Source: Euperipatoides rowelli
Lineage: Eukaryota; Onychophora; Udeonychophora; Euonychophora; Peripatopsidae
NCBI GenBank assembly: GCA_003024985.2
Contig: PXIH01S0032600.1
Direction: 5' to 3' (one strand)
DNA length: 12,340 nucleotides
Within the stretch, counting starts at the first letter, position 1; every line of letters starts with the position of its first letter. Under the pieces are notes generated by a model. The model was not told the origin of the DNA. It saw only the letters and a program-made list of their open reading frames with translations, and made no database searches. Positions 1-7,735 of this stretch are shown piece by piece. Made by a program: the position numbers and the translations under genes.

Positions 1-348
1 TGGGTTTATTACAAAACAATTAAATACAAAATGCATTAGGCTGTCAATTTGGACCAATAATGCAAAAATAAAACATTAAATATTGATAACACTGGGGCCC
101 AACAATTTTTTATTTTTTTCCTGCTGATTAAGATCTGACACTTGTTTTTGACTAAATTTGGTACGCTGATTTCAAAAATCAAACTCTTTTTTTTTTATCA
201 CGTCAAGTTTTTGTTCTATGACATTCTGTGTTCAACCCCTTCTTTGCAAAAGCCACCAAACAATTGAATGCATGTCAGTTGAAATTTTTTGTTTCTAGAG
301 TTCTAAAATAACATTTTAATGTAACAGGGAAATGATATTGTACAATAC
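1..348. other. AT-rich DNA without a recognised gene
   Basis: No open frame, RNA gene or clear repeat boundary is visible here. The stretch has several T-runs and ends just before the first readable block of the decayed gene that follows. It may contain the degraded upstream part of that same mobile or multicopy unit, but I see no terminal repeat or target duplication to prove it. Confidence 0.5.
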
Positions 349-1004
349 TTTAGAATTGAGAGTGATTTAGATGTGTCAGGATTGTTAAATCCAAAGGGTG
401 TGACACCTTATGATCCAAATGGGTCGCACTTGTTTTTGGATAGTTCAAAAAGGAGCCTTAGGTGTATTTAACTCCACAATGGAANGCTGGCTAAGGACAA
501 ACATTGGACTCAGAAAAACTCACTATTGAGGACATCCTTAAATGTTGGAGAAAGAAATGTCATAATACAACCTTTAGTAGATAAAGAAAAAAATAATATT
601 TCCTTCTCTCCACATCAAACGAGATATAGTAAAGCAGTATGTTAAAGCTTTAGATATACAAGGTGACTGTTTTAAGTACATTTTTGCAAAATTTACAGGT
701 CTTTGTTATGAAAAAAATAAAAGCTGGCATGTTTGATGGGCCACAAAAAATCCGCAAATTACAAAGATCTTGTTAAAACATTGCTTAAAGATTTTCATCA
801 CCTGGGTTGCAACATGAACATAAAACTTCAGAATTTCCTGAAAATTTAGGTGACTTAAGTGATGAACATGGTGAAAAGTTTCAAGACATAAAAACTATGG
901 AATATCTATACCAAGGAAAGTGAGATGCGCACATGTTGGCCGACTACTATTGGAGTATTCAAAGAGACTGCAAAAGTTTGAAACACTCCAGGAAGTGTTA
1001 CAAG
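349..1004 (+). pseudogene. Decayed copy of an uncharacterised multicopy arthropod gene family
   Basis: Five readable blocks follow one another in shifting frames. Block 349-468 includes HLFLDSSKRSLRC. An in-frame TAA (469-471) separates it from 472-642, which holds LHNG and then HWTQKNS and NVIIQPLVD. Block 638-733 contains ALDIQGDCFKYIFAKF. Next come a short AGMFDGPQ stretch at 723-773 and 757-846 with LGCNMNIKL. Block 840-1004 reads ENLGDLSDEHGEKFQDIK, then YYWSIQRD. TGA at 921 sits where this family, as I remember it, has Trp. LHNG at 472-483 runs almost straight into the HWT segment, so a middle section of several dozen residues seems deleted. The family is abundant in arthropod genomes as unnamed proteins and its function is unknown to me. 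Multiple stops and frameshifts make this copy dead. The identification is from memory, but the order of the blocks is hard to explain by chance. Confidence 0.75.
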
Positions 1005-1025
1005 TGAAAATTTCTTCCATGAAAA

Positions 1026-1342
1026 GTGTCATATCATTTGCAACTTCACCATTTTTAAGCGATTTCCTGAAAATATGGGGTAGGTCTATGCTTTGGAGAA
1101 AAATCTTGACATGATAGCCAAAACAAATATTATTTTTGGATTCAGCATGTCAAAATTAGTAAAAAACAAGTCTGCTAACCTACTATTTTAAACTTGTTTG
1201 TGTCATATCATTTGCTATTTAACTCTTTTTTAGTGATTTTTTGAAAATGTGAGATATGCTTTGGAACAAAAATTTGATGTGATAGTCAAAAACCAATATG
1301 ATTTTTGGGTTCAGCACACCAAAATTACTAAAAAACAAGTCT
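1026..1342. repeat. Diverged tandem duplication, period 174 bp
   Basis: Copy 1 (1026-1173) and copy 2 (1200-1342) both begin with GTGTCATATCATTTGC, pass through a matching GAAAAT/CTTTGGA segment and end with a matching AAAAACAAGTCT. The copies differ by scattered substitutions and small indels, so the duplication is old. It directly follows the decayed arthropod-family gene and may represent its 3' untranslated region or the tail of its mobile carrier. Neither copy encodes anything recognisable. Confidence 0.8.
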
Positions 1343-1402
1343 TAGATATGAGTCAGCAAAAACTTTATTGGCCAGTGGATAATTTAAGTGTAACATATGT
1401 AG

Positions 1403-1633
1403 TCTAGCCTTGAGGATATGAAGACATTTACATCGATTCCAAATGAAAAACTGATTAAATATTTCAAATAAGTAAAAGTATAAGTTATACAGTCTGTACA
1501 AAATGAAATGTTGAAAAAATCAGCTTTCCAGGTAGATTTAAATCCCTTAACTTGTAACTTGCTCGACAACATAATATCAGAGTTAACAGATAACAACTTG
1601 GATAATAAAGATTTAGTAGTGACTACTGACTAG
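1403..1633 (+). pseudogene. Possible coding relic of unknown origin
   Basis: One frame reads SLEDMKTFTSIPNEKLIKYF, meets two close stops (1469-1471 and 1481-1483), then stays open for 49 codons with AFQVDLNPLTCNLLDNIISE before TAG at 1631-1633. The amino-acid mix looks more protein-like than most AT-rich noise here, with charged and polar residues alternating with leucines. I do not recognise the family. It may be another part of the neighbouring decayed element. A 49-codon open run is not rare enough in this composition to be decisive. Confidence 0.25.
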
Positions 1634-1769
1634 TGAGATTCAATGATTTATTAAACTGTTTATTTGAAAACAAGGTGACGTTAATGTTAATGGTGTGAGA
1701 TAATTGCTATATCTGGTTCATTTTAATATAGGATTGAAATCCATACAGAGTAAAAAAAACAGTATGTTT

Positions 1770-1959
1770 GTTTTCTATACAATCCTATAGATCCTTGCAC
1801 TTATCTGAATTACATTTGGCTTAGTTACTCTTTAGGACTTAGGCTAATACAAAATATAGACTACGATTAAACAAGGACACACCCCTGCTGCATATGCACA
1901 GACAGTTTTTCTTAGAACTTGAGGTTTAAACACAGGAATATTTTCATTTTGGATGTTCT
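1770..1959 (+). repeat. Dispersed repeat, copy 1
   Basis: This stretch aligns in the same orientation with 10519-10708. Shared segments include CTATACAATC near the start, TTAGTTACTCT, ACAAAATATA, AGACAGTTTTTCTTA and ATATTTTCATTTTG near the end. The two copies diverge by substitutions and small gaps. No coding capacity or terminal structure is visible. It is probably a fragment of a non-autonomous mobile element or of another family repeated through the genome. Confidence 0.8.
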
Positions 1960-2432
1960 ACTTATAAGAAGAAGCCACACTTTAAGCTATTTTTAAATAA
2001 AAAATATATACTATTAAAACTAAAAAGAATAATCTGAACTTAAAAGCAATAGTAAAAATGCATTTTAATATAGCCATCTACAGGTTGTCTATACAGTTAG
2101 CTTAGTCTGTGACATTTGAGTGTGGGTCGAATTTTATTAGTGGGATAATAGAAGAACATATTCATGAACACCTAGGCATGAATTTTAATTAAATGGAATT
2201 TCTTCAAGCTATATCATTCCCTGTTTAAATGCAGTATGTACCTGGGCCAAAATGATTATGCAAGGCTAAGCTATACCAACATCTTTAAATTGTTCAGACA
2301 TGTTCTTGGTTTTAGTATTGAATGGCAGGAGCATATTATAGCCTAAACATTCAAAGAAAATATAATAAATAAACTGATTTAAATTTGGATTGAAGAGTAT
2401 TCTGTTACCCAATTTTACTGATAATAATATAC
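1960..2432. other. AT-rich intron-like stretch
   Basis: No convincing open frame or repeat is seen. It lies immediately downstream, on the minus strand, of the SRCR exon's splice donor and is therefore probably intron. One copy of the enriched word TAGCCTA occurs at 2339-2345. Confidence 0.5.
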
Positions 2433-2564
2433 CTGATAAATCCTAATTCTTTGCAAATTACATCAGCAGCCGATTTATCCACAGAATTTGCACAAATAAA
2501 ACCCCATGAATTATCCTGAAATACTTCCACAATACCTTCACTAAATCTTGAGCCATGACGTAAT
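2433..2564 (-). CDS. SRCR-domain exon (first half), probable LOXL-like gene
   Basis: Read on the minus strand, a TTTTTGTAG acceptor precedes 132 nt that encode 43 complete residues and end in a CAG/GTATAT donor. The peptide contains EGIVEVFQDNSWGFIC followed by SAADVICKELGF. This is the N-terminal half of a scavenger receptor cysteine-rich domain: the G-x-VEV strand, the WG pair, the first two conserved cysteines and the closing LGF. Entry and exit are both phase 2 and there are no stops. SRCR domains are extracellular binding modules, so the product should be secreted or a cell-surface protein. Human LOXL2/3 SRCR domains have a similar LR-x-G...EG-VEV opening. With the linker-like exon at 10256-10361 on the same strand, a lysyl oxidase homolog is the best guess. 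Another multi-SRCR protein cannot be excluded. The second half of the domain should lie on a later exon, at lower coordinates, which I did not find. Confidence 0.82.
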
Positions 2565-2929
2565 CTACAAAAATAAAAGTACAAAGAATATTAATAGTAT
2601 ACATACATTTCAAAAAATTTACATTCAAAACGGTTTTTTAAAAAAATATAAACTAATTTACATTAAACATTTTCTCAACATAAGACTGAAGATATATAGC
2701 CTAACTTTGTCTCAGACAGTTGATTCATGTGACCACTTTGCTCATGTGGNGGATGGAGCAGGTAGTCATATCCTGGTTAGTACCAAACATTTATGGAGAT
2801 TGGAATAAAAGTACAACAGGGTTTTTTTTTCATCTGAAACTACTTTTGTATTCAAAGGTGAAAACATAAATATGAAGACATTGGATGGAGATTCAAAATA
2901 TGATGATTTGTCCCTGCTGGGAGAACCAT
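2565..2929. other. AT-rich intron-like stretch before the minisatellite
   Basis: Nothing coding is recognised. It includes one undetermined base (2750), a T-run at about 2822 and one TAGCCTA word at 2697-2703. The apparent open frame on the plus strand starting near the SRCR exon is a shadow: it begins at TTG, overlaps the exon edge and consists mainly of intron sequence. Confidence 0.45.
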
Positions 2930-3526
2930 GCACTGGTGCCTAGAGCTGGTGTGTATAGGTGGTGCATACAGTTGGTGCATAGAGCTGGTGATACAGCTCA
3001 GCATAGCATAGATATTATGCACTGAGCTGGTGCATAGAGCTGGTGTGTATAGCTGGTGCATAGAGCTGGTGATAATAGCTGGTGGATGGAGCTTATGAAT
3101 TGAGCTGGTGTTCATAGCTGGTACATAGAGTTGTTGGATAAATCTTGTGATATAGCTGGTGCATAGAGTTGGTGCATAGAGCTGGTGATATAGCTGGTGC
3201 ATGGAGCTGATGCATTGAGCTGGTGCATAGAGTTNGTGCATAGACCTGGTGATATAGCTGGTGCATAGAGTTGGTGCATAGAGCTGTTTATACAGCTTGT
3301 ACATAGAACTGGTGATATAGCTGGTGCATAGAGTTTGTGCATAGAGCTGGTGATATAGCTGGTGCATAGAGTTGGTGCATAGAGCTGGTGATATAGCTGG
3401 TGCATGGAGCTAATGCATTGGGCTGGTGCATAGAGCTTGTGTGTATAGCTGGTGCATAGAGATTTATGTATAGCTGGTGCTTAGAACTGATACATAGAGC
3501 TGGTGTGTAAAGCTGATGTATAGAGC
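2930..3526. repeat. Minisatellite of 12/13-bp units with 38-bp higher-order period
   Basis: The array is built from GCTGGTGCATAGA (13 bp) and GCTGGTGATATA (12 bp) variants. In the more regular core, GATATA recurs at 3149, 3187, 3251, 3314, 3352 and 3390. Spacings of 38, 64, 63, 38 and 38 show a 13+13+12 higher-order unit with occasional extra 13-mers. Edges are more diverged, as usual for arrays that turn over in the centre. Short direct matches GGAGAACCA flank it at 2920-2928 and 3537-3545. One base (3235) is undetermined. The minus strand has long open stretches in all three frames because the unit lacks minus-strand stops; these peptides, such as MHQLYHQLYAPTLCTSYIT, are translations of the repeat and not genes. 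Confidence 0.95.
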
Positions 3527-3545
3527 GCTCAACTTTGGAGAACCA

Positions 3546-4280
3546 GAATTTCTGATGAATCACAAGATCCTAATTTGTCTTCTAGAGACCTATAACTAAA
3601 GTGTTTATTAAGAATAAATTTAATAAAGAATATATCAAGATTTTTTTAAGTCAACATGATTATGAAGAAAGAAAACATAATGACTCAAGGAAACATCAAA
3701 GATTAAAGAATAGAAGAAACATGTTTATTAATGTAAATATAGCTTTGTAAAATAAAGTAAAAAATAACAAATAGTAGTTTATTTTTAAAAATAAAAGAAA
3801 TGTGAAGATTCATATTAAAATAAAATATATGCTTTCTTAATAAAGAAATAGAACTTATTAGTTGCTGTATGTGAGACAATATTCATCATGATGATAAATT
3901 TAGTACAGATTATTATTTGTATGTTTTTTGTGTTGTTGTTTAATATTTTTACAATAAGATACTAACAACAACAATAATTATTATCAAAGGTAAAATCAAT
4001 TTGGCTTTCTAAAGTATACAGTGTATGATGCAAATAGCTCCTATGGCGATTATGTTCAACTAGATTAGATTTATTTTGCACAAACATTTTCTTGATAGAA
4101 TTTAATTTTATACTTTTTATTTTCTTTTATCACTTTAAACAAAACTGTACCATTTATTTAATAAATCATTGTTTAAAGATTATATATATGGTGCAATGTG
4201 ATTACTGATTGTGTAAATGAATAACAAATTTAATATTTGCAATATTGTACTGTAATATAGAGGTGGGAAAAGACATGTTC
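3546..4280. other. AT-rich DNA without a recognised gene
   Basis: This stretch is dominated by A- and T-rich low-complexity sequence with frequent stops in all frames. I see no repeat unit, terminal structure or coding relic. It is probably intron of the minus-strand gene. Confidence 0.5.
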
Positions 4281-4340
4281 CTATTATTTATGCAATTTGG
4301 TTTTCCAGCCACCCCTCCCCATTATTGGCATAAATAATAG
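4281..4340. repeat. Perfect 13-bp inverted repeat with 34-nt loop
   Basis: CTATTATTTATGC at 4281-4293 is exactly complementary to GCATAAATAATAG at 4328-4340. The intervening loop contains the C-rich run CCACCCCTCCCC, unusual for this AT-rich window. It could be a small foldback relic or chance in biased sequence. No target duplication was seen at its edges. Confidence 0.6.
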
Positions 4341-4477
4341 AGAGTTTACTGTATATAATATATTGCAAATAATGTACACTTAGAGACTTTTGTAAAGATG
4401 ATTACTATACATCTTATTAATCACTCTTTCCACTTATAGTCATATTAGTTATTATATTTTTTTTATTTTTCTTAGAG

Positions 4478-4667
4478 ATGACTGATTCAAAAACTGAAAT
4501 TAAAATTTGTACAGTAAATAAAGAGGTTATATTCAGAATCTAAAAGACAAAACCTGTCAAAATTTATAGATAAATTGCAATTAGATTTAATTTTTGTTCA
4601 AGAGACAAAGAAGAAAAATGGCAATATGAGTCTTGGTAGAATTCAAAAACGCTACTGTATCATATAA
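4478..4667 (+). pseudogene. LINE ORF2 endonuclease relic (5' end only)
   Basis: An ATG at 4478 opens a frame containing TEIKICTVN, and after a +1 shift near 4520 the next frame continues with SESKRQNLSKFIDKL and LDLIFVQETK before TAA at 4665-4667. This layout, a beta strand ending in a TVN-type motif, a basic KRQNL helix and then D-x-IFVQET, matches the N-terminus of the apurinic-like endonuclease of LINE retrotransposons; the glutamate of QET is a metal-binding catalytic residue in that family. Only about 60 residues remain, and no reverse transcriptase follows. Keeping the ORF start while losing the rest is unusual, because LINE copies are normally truncated at the 5' end. Later deletion or insertion of the adjacent palindrome could explain it. 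The family clade cannot be told. Confidence 0.55.
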
Positions 4668-4700
4668 AGAGATGCAAAGGAACTCAAAATAAAAATAAAA

Positions 4701-4782
4701 TAAATGAAAAATTTTAAAATTGATTGATTTAATTTAGAATAAATTCTAAATTAAATCAATCAGTTTCAAAATTATTCATTTA
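4701..4782. repeat. Long near-perfect palindrome, 40-bp arms, 2-nt centre
   Basis: The left arm 4701-4740 and right arm 4743-4782 are complementary at 37 of 40 positions, separated only by AA at 4741-4742. The central parts, around TGATTGATTTAATTTAGAAT and its complement, match without interruption for 20 pairs. The structure would extrude as a cruciform or fold as a long RNA hairpin. It lies between the LINE relic and the polypyrimidine tract of the hAT transposase exon. It could be a small foldback element or a head-to-head junction of two element ends. Confidence 0.92.
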
Positions 4783-4801
4783 TCTTTTTCTCCTATTACA
4801 G

Positions 4802-5010
4802 AATTGAAATGCTTACCTGAGGAGTTTAAAAATTTATTTATTAAATACAATAAAGGTGTACCTTCATCAGCATACATTGAACGATTATTTAGTGCTGGAG
4901 GACTAGTATACAATAATCAGAGAAATTGCTTGTCAGACAGGCATTTGAGAACAGTTTACTATCAAATATACAATAAATGTTCTATACATAAACCTATTAA
5001 ATTTGTATAA
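4802..5010 (+). pseudogene. hAT transposase C-terminal exon (dimerisation domain)
   Basis: A polypyrimidine tract and TTACAG acceptor end at 4801. The following frame runs to TAA at 5008-5010 and encodes about 68 residues. It contains FIKYNKGVPSSAYIERLFSA, then RNCLSDRHLRTVYYQIYNK. The P-S-S-A-x-x-E-R-L-F-S core and the R-N-x-L-S segment are the hallmark of the C-terminal dimerisation domain of hAT DNA transposases. There is no proper ATG at the start of the open frame, consistent with an internal or last exon. The DDE catalytic core and BED zinc finger are not recognisable upstream, so the element is incomplete unless the rest lies farther away. The domain itself has no stops, which suggests relatively recent insertion or, less likely, retained function. 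TTAACTNAGTTAA repeats downstream fit the 3' end of such an element. Confidence 0.85.
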
Positions 5011-5139
5011 TAATTTATATGATTTTTACCTAAATATTAGAAGTCTTTCATATTTTGTGTTCAGCTAGTGTTTGTAATTTTTAAAAACTTGATAGGCCAT
5101 ATCTGAAAATAGGGAGAGGGGGGTCTGACACATGGCTAA

Positions 5140-5545
5140 GTCAATTTTAATTTTAATTGAATAAGTTAATAATTAAAACTTAACTCAACTTGGTTAATTT
5201 TAAGAAAGTTAACTTTTGACTTAACAAATTTTAAAAAGAAAGTTACAAAAACATTTCCCGGGATGGGATGAGGGAGGGGGTTTCAACCCAAAAAAACCAC
5301 CTACTCTCTATCTTTGCCATAGATACTATAAAATATAGATTTAAACAGTAAATTAAAAGTGTTTTGGAAGATGTAAGTTTCCAGACAAAATTAACTGAGT
5401 TAATTTTTGATTTTACCTTAACTTAGTTAATGGTTTTAGTTTAACTACCTCAATAATTTTTTAATCAAATTAAACTTTTAACTTAACTCAGTTAACTAGC
5501 TATTTGAAGCAATGTAACTTAACTGAGGTAAGGCGTTTCATTGAA
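5140..5545. mobile_element. hAT-like 3' subterminal region with TTAACTNAGTTAA palindromes
   Basis: The perfect 13-bp palindrome TTAACTNAGTTAA occurs at 5391-5403, 5418-5430 and 5483-5495, and with one mismatch at 5519-5531. Looser relatives of the motif occur at 5179-5197 and around 5145-5220. Many hAT transposons carry short repeated subterminal motifs that bind the transposase, and the transposase exon ends 130 bp upstream. I infer that this is the 3' noncoding arm of that element. I could not find a matching CAG-type terminal repeat or an 8-bp target duplication, nor a similar cluster on the 5' side, so boundaries are approximate. Confidence 0.6.
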
Positions 5546-6671
5546 TTATCTAACACTGCTTGTTTTATTGTCATGTTTTTCTTTTATATTTTGCTTACTA
5601 CATTTTTGTTACTACATTGATTGTTTATTCTTTTCACATTTTTATTTTTTCTTTACTTTCTTTCTTAGTCATAGTCCTATAATATTTTGTTATATTTTAG
5701 ATATTTCTCTCTAGGTAAAGTGCTTACATATTTAAACGATATAAATATTGTAATATTATAATATCTTGCATAATAGGCAGATCCCTTTTTTTTTTAATTT
5801 TTTTTTTTTTTTTTTTCAAATAAATTAATGCCAAGAATGACTAAATGCAGTCAACTAAGTTAGATCACCTATTAAAAATGCTGTTTCGGGATAAAATAAT
5901 ATTTATTGGGGAAAAGGGGTAAACAGTAATTAATCTTGTGTTGTTTAAATATAATAAAATATTCTAAGAAATTTGTACAATCAATCTTAAATTTTAAACG
6001 GGGAAGGAGAATAATTAGGTCATTCCATCTATTTCTATAGCTTAATCTTACTTTGATCCTATTATAATTGCAAAATATCATTAACCTCCAGGAATTAGCT
6101 ATAACTTATCTTATCAAAATAGTTTGAGAGGATTTATTTTTAGTATAGGTATCAAACCAGCACTTTAATAAAAATGTGATTTATACTTTAAGACTTTCAG
6201 AGTAAAGAAGTTTAAGTCGAGTTAGCAAAGAGATTTGGAGAAGGTATGTATGTGATATTTGTTGTTTTTTACTAATAATGTAGCCTAAATTATTATCATA
6301 GGTTTATTTATTGAACAAAATGAAACATCATTAGGTACATATAATTATCATGCCACCCTAGCTCCTAAGGATATGTGTAGCATTAACATAGTAGACAGGA
6401 ATGATTAGTTTTGAATATAATTAAAATAAAAATAGCTAATAAAAAATAAAAGTAGGTTATCACATAGTTTATAGCTCAATATAAATTATTGTTCGAAATA
6501 AATCGCTCCAAAAACAGTCCAGGTGTTAACACAAGTGATTCACATTATATCACCAATTCAAGCTATAATCCAGTATCTAATGATTAATAGAAATTGCAGC
6601 ATTTCAGTCCCACACCAGAAAAAACAATAACATAAAAAATGCAATGTTAGATAACACCGTCAATTTTCAAC
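5546..6671. other. AT-rich intron-like DNA with a long T-tract
   Basis: No gene is recognised. A compound T-run covers about 5787-5816. The open frame on the minus strand at 5872-6081 has no family features and is treated as chance. One TAGCCTA word is at 6281-6287. Confidence 0.45.
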
Positions 6672-6962
6672 TTAGTGAGGAACCAATCCCCATCTCCAAT
6701 CACAGTCAATGTAACTAGGCCTACATAGAATAATTTCCGGAACAATATCCTTATAGTGAACACCAAATAAGTTAGTAAAGCACACAAGAGATAAAACTAA
6801 AAACAAGCTATGAAAAAGATAACATATAAAATACGCTGCAACACAGGCCTTGTCTCTAGGGAAAAAGTACGCCATCTTAAGTAAGTAACGAAATTTTGTA
6901 ATCAAATCAACAAATAAAGTCCTTAACTTCCAGTAACAACTGCCCAAAAGCAATACATCCAT
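6672..6962 (-). CDS. Unrecognised 96-residue open frame, doubtful
   Basis: From the first ATG the minus strand encodes 96 residues without interruption; the frame is open further upstream but only through TTG-type starts. A hydrophobic stretch near the middle, around AAYFICYLFHSLFLVLSLVC, could form a membrane helix, but T-rich DNA gives such peptides by chance. I recognise no domain. A Kozak-like AAGATGGCG lies internally. There is no splice pattern tying it to the LOXL-like exons. Most likely noncoding; listed because it is the longest open frame outside the minisatellite. Confidence 0.12.
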   Translation of the reverse strand: MDVLLLGSCYWKLRTLFVDLITKFRYLLKMAYFFPRDKACVAAYFICYLFHSLFLVLSLVCFTNLFGVHYKDIVPEIILCRPSYIDCDWRWGLVPH

Positions 6963-7022
6963 GTTTATAATTTTAACGTAGATGAAATTAAAAAAAAAAG
7001 AAGCAAGATAAATAATAAACAA

Positions 7023-7685
7023 TCATGCTAAACACACTATGTGCATTGCGAGCAGCCATTACAGCGCTACATCACTGATAAGTGACGCTTTCAAAGGATT
7101 GTAGTGTATGTATGAGACTTCCTAAGTAGTTTGACAATATCAATCGATTACTTATAAAACAGATTTGTAGCCTATATTAATAACATTTTATCATGTAGGC
7201 TACTGAAAGAAAGATTGTTGCTTACATTTCATTCACACAAGAGCAGCTCTTTAATAAGCATCCATTTGTGAAGTAAAATAAGAAATCCCAACAATTTACT
7301 CAATATGACAATTTTATTAAGACAATTAAACAAGATTTGCTTTCATATACCTTCACTGCTATATAAAACAGCATAAAAATAAATATTCATGTTGTTTTTT
7401 TTATATATATATTTAATGGGGGGGGGGGGGACTGCACCCAAATTATAACTATGTTTTTCTATAAAAACAAAACATATTACAACCTCAAAAGAATAAAAGC
7501 TTGATGTGCATATTCTTAAATTAATCTAATATAATATAATGATTTAATTTTCTCTGGGCCTCTTTAACCCTTGTTAATAAAACGTAAATAAAAAAAAGAA
7601 GAAAAAACACTTTATATAAAGATACTATAAAGACTCATCGAAACCCATAGAATTAATGAAATGCAAACTTAAAGATATTGTATCC
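7023..7685. other. Gene-free stretch with local GC rise and a poly-G tract
   Basis: Around 7040-7090 several CpG dinucleotides occur close together, which is unusual for the window, but no promoter motif or transcript start can be claimed. A run of 13 G lies at 7418-7430, after a short TA repeat. The remainder is AT-rich without repeats or open frames of note. Confidence 0.45.
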
Positions 7686-7735
7686 ATAAGTTCTCTAGAA
7701 TCATAATTATTGAATTGTGATTATAGAGAACTTAT
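7686..7735. repeat. Hairpin with 23-bp arms and 4-nt loop
   Basis: The left arm 7686-7708 begins ATAAGTTCTCTA and pairs with the right arm 7713-7735, which ends TAGAGAACTTAT. Two mismatches occur over 23 positions and the loop is ATTG. The stop codon of the open frame described at 7707-8012 lies inside it. It may be a small foldback element or a cruciform-forming intron sequence. Confidence 0.88.

Noticed and set aside
920-1114. 64-residue plus-strand frame
   Set aside because: It is an out-of-frame shadow of the pseudogene's last block and runs into the tandem duplication; the family match is in a different frame.
1384-1596. 70-residue minus-strand frame
   Set aside because: No protein features; the opposite strand reads more coding-like in the same interval.
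2548-2808. Plus-strand open frame over the SRCR exon edge
   Set aside because: It starts at TTG, overlaps the opposite-strand exon and its intron, and has no recognisable domain.
2930-3526. CRISPR-like regular repeat array
   Set aside because: Units are contiguous without unique spacers, and the genome is clearly eukaryotic; this is a minisatellite.
2852-3563. Three overlapping minus-strand open frames of 91-171 residues rich in Met, His, Leu, Tyr and Cys
   Set aside because: They are translations of the minisatellite, which lacks minus-strand stops. The peptides merely repeat the unit in rotating frames, and no start context, splice pattern or domain supports a gene.
5872-6081. 69-residue minus-strand frame
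   Set aside because: Low-information, Ile/Phe/Asn/Tyr-rich peptide expected by chance in AT-rich DNA.
7023-7090. Promoter or first exon suggested by clustered CpG sites and an ATGGCTGCTCGC start
   Set aside because: The frame stops after 23 residues, and no TATA, initiator or splice donor in a fitting position could be supported.
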